6,283 bases of DNA from CAZGOM01 sp964542875 (GTDB taxonomy: Bacteria > Planctomycetota > Phycisphaerae > Phycisphaerales > Phycisphaeraceae). The notes under the pieces were generated by a model. That model saw only the letters and a program-made list of their open reading frames with translations, had not been told where the DNA came from and ran no database searches. The translations under genes were made by a program, and so were the position numbers. Below, piece by piece: positions 5,727 to 6,283 of the stretch. Position 1 is the first letter of the stretch. Each line of letters starts with the position of its first letter. The stretch lies in NCBI GenBank assembly GCA_964542875.1, contig CAZIWA010000196.1, forward strand, positions 1-6,283, in the 5' to 3' direction.

Positions 5727-6283
5727 TCAGCGCGTGAGCGACCGATACTTGATCCGATGCGGCTGATCCGCTTCGATGCCCAGACGGCGCTTCCGGTCGG
5801 CCTCATAGGCCGAGAAGTTGCCTTCAAACCACTTGACCTGTGAATCCCCTTCAAAGGCGAGGATGTGAGTGGTCAAACGATCCAGGAACCAGCGGTCGTG
5901 CGAGATGATGACCGCGCAGCCGGGGAAGCCTTCCAGCGCGTCTTCAAGCGCGCGCATGGTGTTCACGTCCAGGTCGTTGGTCGGTTCGTCCAGCAGCAGC
6001 ACATTGGCGCCGCTCTTAAGGATTCTGGCCAGGTGCACGCGGTTGCGCTGCCCGCCTGAAAGCGTGCCCACCTTCTGCTGCTGGTCCTGCCCGGTGAAGG
6101 AGAAGCGCGCGGCATACGCACGGGCGCTTACATCCATGGTGCCAAGCTTGAACACCTCCGCGCCGTCGGAAATCGCCGCCCACACGGGCTGCTCCTCGGC
6201 CAGGGCGTCACGTGTCTGCTCGGCGTAGGCCAGCTTCACGGCTTCATCGATCTTCAACGTGCCCGCATCGGGTTTTTCCTGCC
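5727..6283 (-). CDS. ettA: ABC-F ATPase EttA (energy-dependent translational throttle), C-terminal part; 5' end outside window
   Basis: About 184 C-terminal residues of an ABC-F protein are visible. The frame stays open to the window edge, so the TTG at 6257 is internal and not the true start. EttA binds the ribosomal E site and couples ATP state to entry into translation elongation. Seen in order in the second ATPase domain are an EKPDAGTLKIDE segment (ending at 6246), the signature LSGGQ (6062-6048), Walker B VLLLDEP (about 6005-5982) followed by TNDLD, the H-loop ISHDRWFLDR (about 5906-5877), and the WFEGNFSAYE segment. It ends in HRIKYRSLTR, matching the RIKYKR-type tail of EttA rather than the long coiled-coil C-terminus of Uup. 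Where E. coli EttA has LSGGE this protein has LSGGQ. Walker A and the first domain lie beyond the edge. It is followed after 29 nt by the DUF2314 gene. Confidence 0.93.
   Translation of the reverse strand, partial: QEKPDAGTLKIDEAVKLAYAEQTRDALAEEQPVWAAISDGAEVFKLGTMDVSARAYAARFSFTGQDQQQKVGTLSGGQRNRVHLARILKSGANVLLLDEPTNDLDVNTMRALEDALEGFPGCAVIISHDRWFLDRLTTHILAFEGDSQVKWFEGNFSAYEADRKRRLGIEADQPHRIKYRSLTR

Noticed and set aside
6255..6257. TTG as the start of the ABC-F gene
   Set aside because: The reading frame continues upstream to the window edge with family-like residues (QEKPDAGTL), so this is an internal leucine codon.
1..6283. Defence island, mobile element, CRISPR or tRNA
   Set aside because: I looked for direct repeats, terminal inverted repeats, transposase or nuclease motifs and cloverleaf sequences and found none. 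All large frames are accounted for by the seven genes.

Overview
The window is a GC-rich, densely coding bacterial chromosomal segment with seven genes, one of them cut by the right edge. No RNA genes, mobile elements or CRISPR repeats are visible. Several features point, without proof, to a Planctomycetota/PVC-type bacterium, perhaps Phycisphaerae: a mature secreted protein starting with an Ala-Thr-Ser-Gln-Pro-rich linker, a ThuA-like protein, weak Shine-Dalgarno use, and promoters carrying a GCTA..GA.T-type -10 element. No 16S or other marker is present to confirm this.

Left block (about 24-3131, + strand): a compact three-gene unit. It holds a GT39/ArnT-like polytopic glycosyltransferase, an 11-nt gap, a PAP2-family membrane phosphatase, an ATGA stop/start overlap, and a ThuA-like cytoplasmic protein. 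The unit closes with a textbook intrinsic terminator at 3097-3131. The first two genes make biochemical sense together: one would transfer a sugar from a polyprenyl-phosphate donor, and the other could dephosphorylate a lipid pyrophosphate carrier. The role of the ThuA-like protein beside them is not obvious.

Middle block (about 3158-4635, + strand): a new promoter starts about 30 nt after the terminator. It drives a TTG-initiated, secreted, helix-rich protein of unknown function, followed after 3 nt by ubiX. UbiX makes the prenylated-FMN cofactor used by UbiD-type decarboxylases; no ubiD lies in this window.

Right block (6283-4726, - strand): the C-terminal half of an EttA-type ABC-F ATPase, followed after 29 nt by a membrane-anchored protein with a C-terminal DUF2314 domain. 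This block converges on ubiX. The roughly 90-nt gap between the convergent ends holds an 11-bp hairpin that pairs better in the minus-strand transcript.

Most of the window is ordinary housekeeping or accessory sequence, and I did not find a convincing novel defence or mobile system. The items most worth checking are the GT39-PAP2-ThuA operon, the uncharacterised secreted protein coupled to ubiX, and the DUF2314 protein behind ettA.
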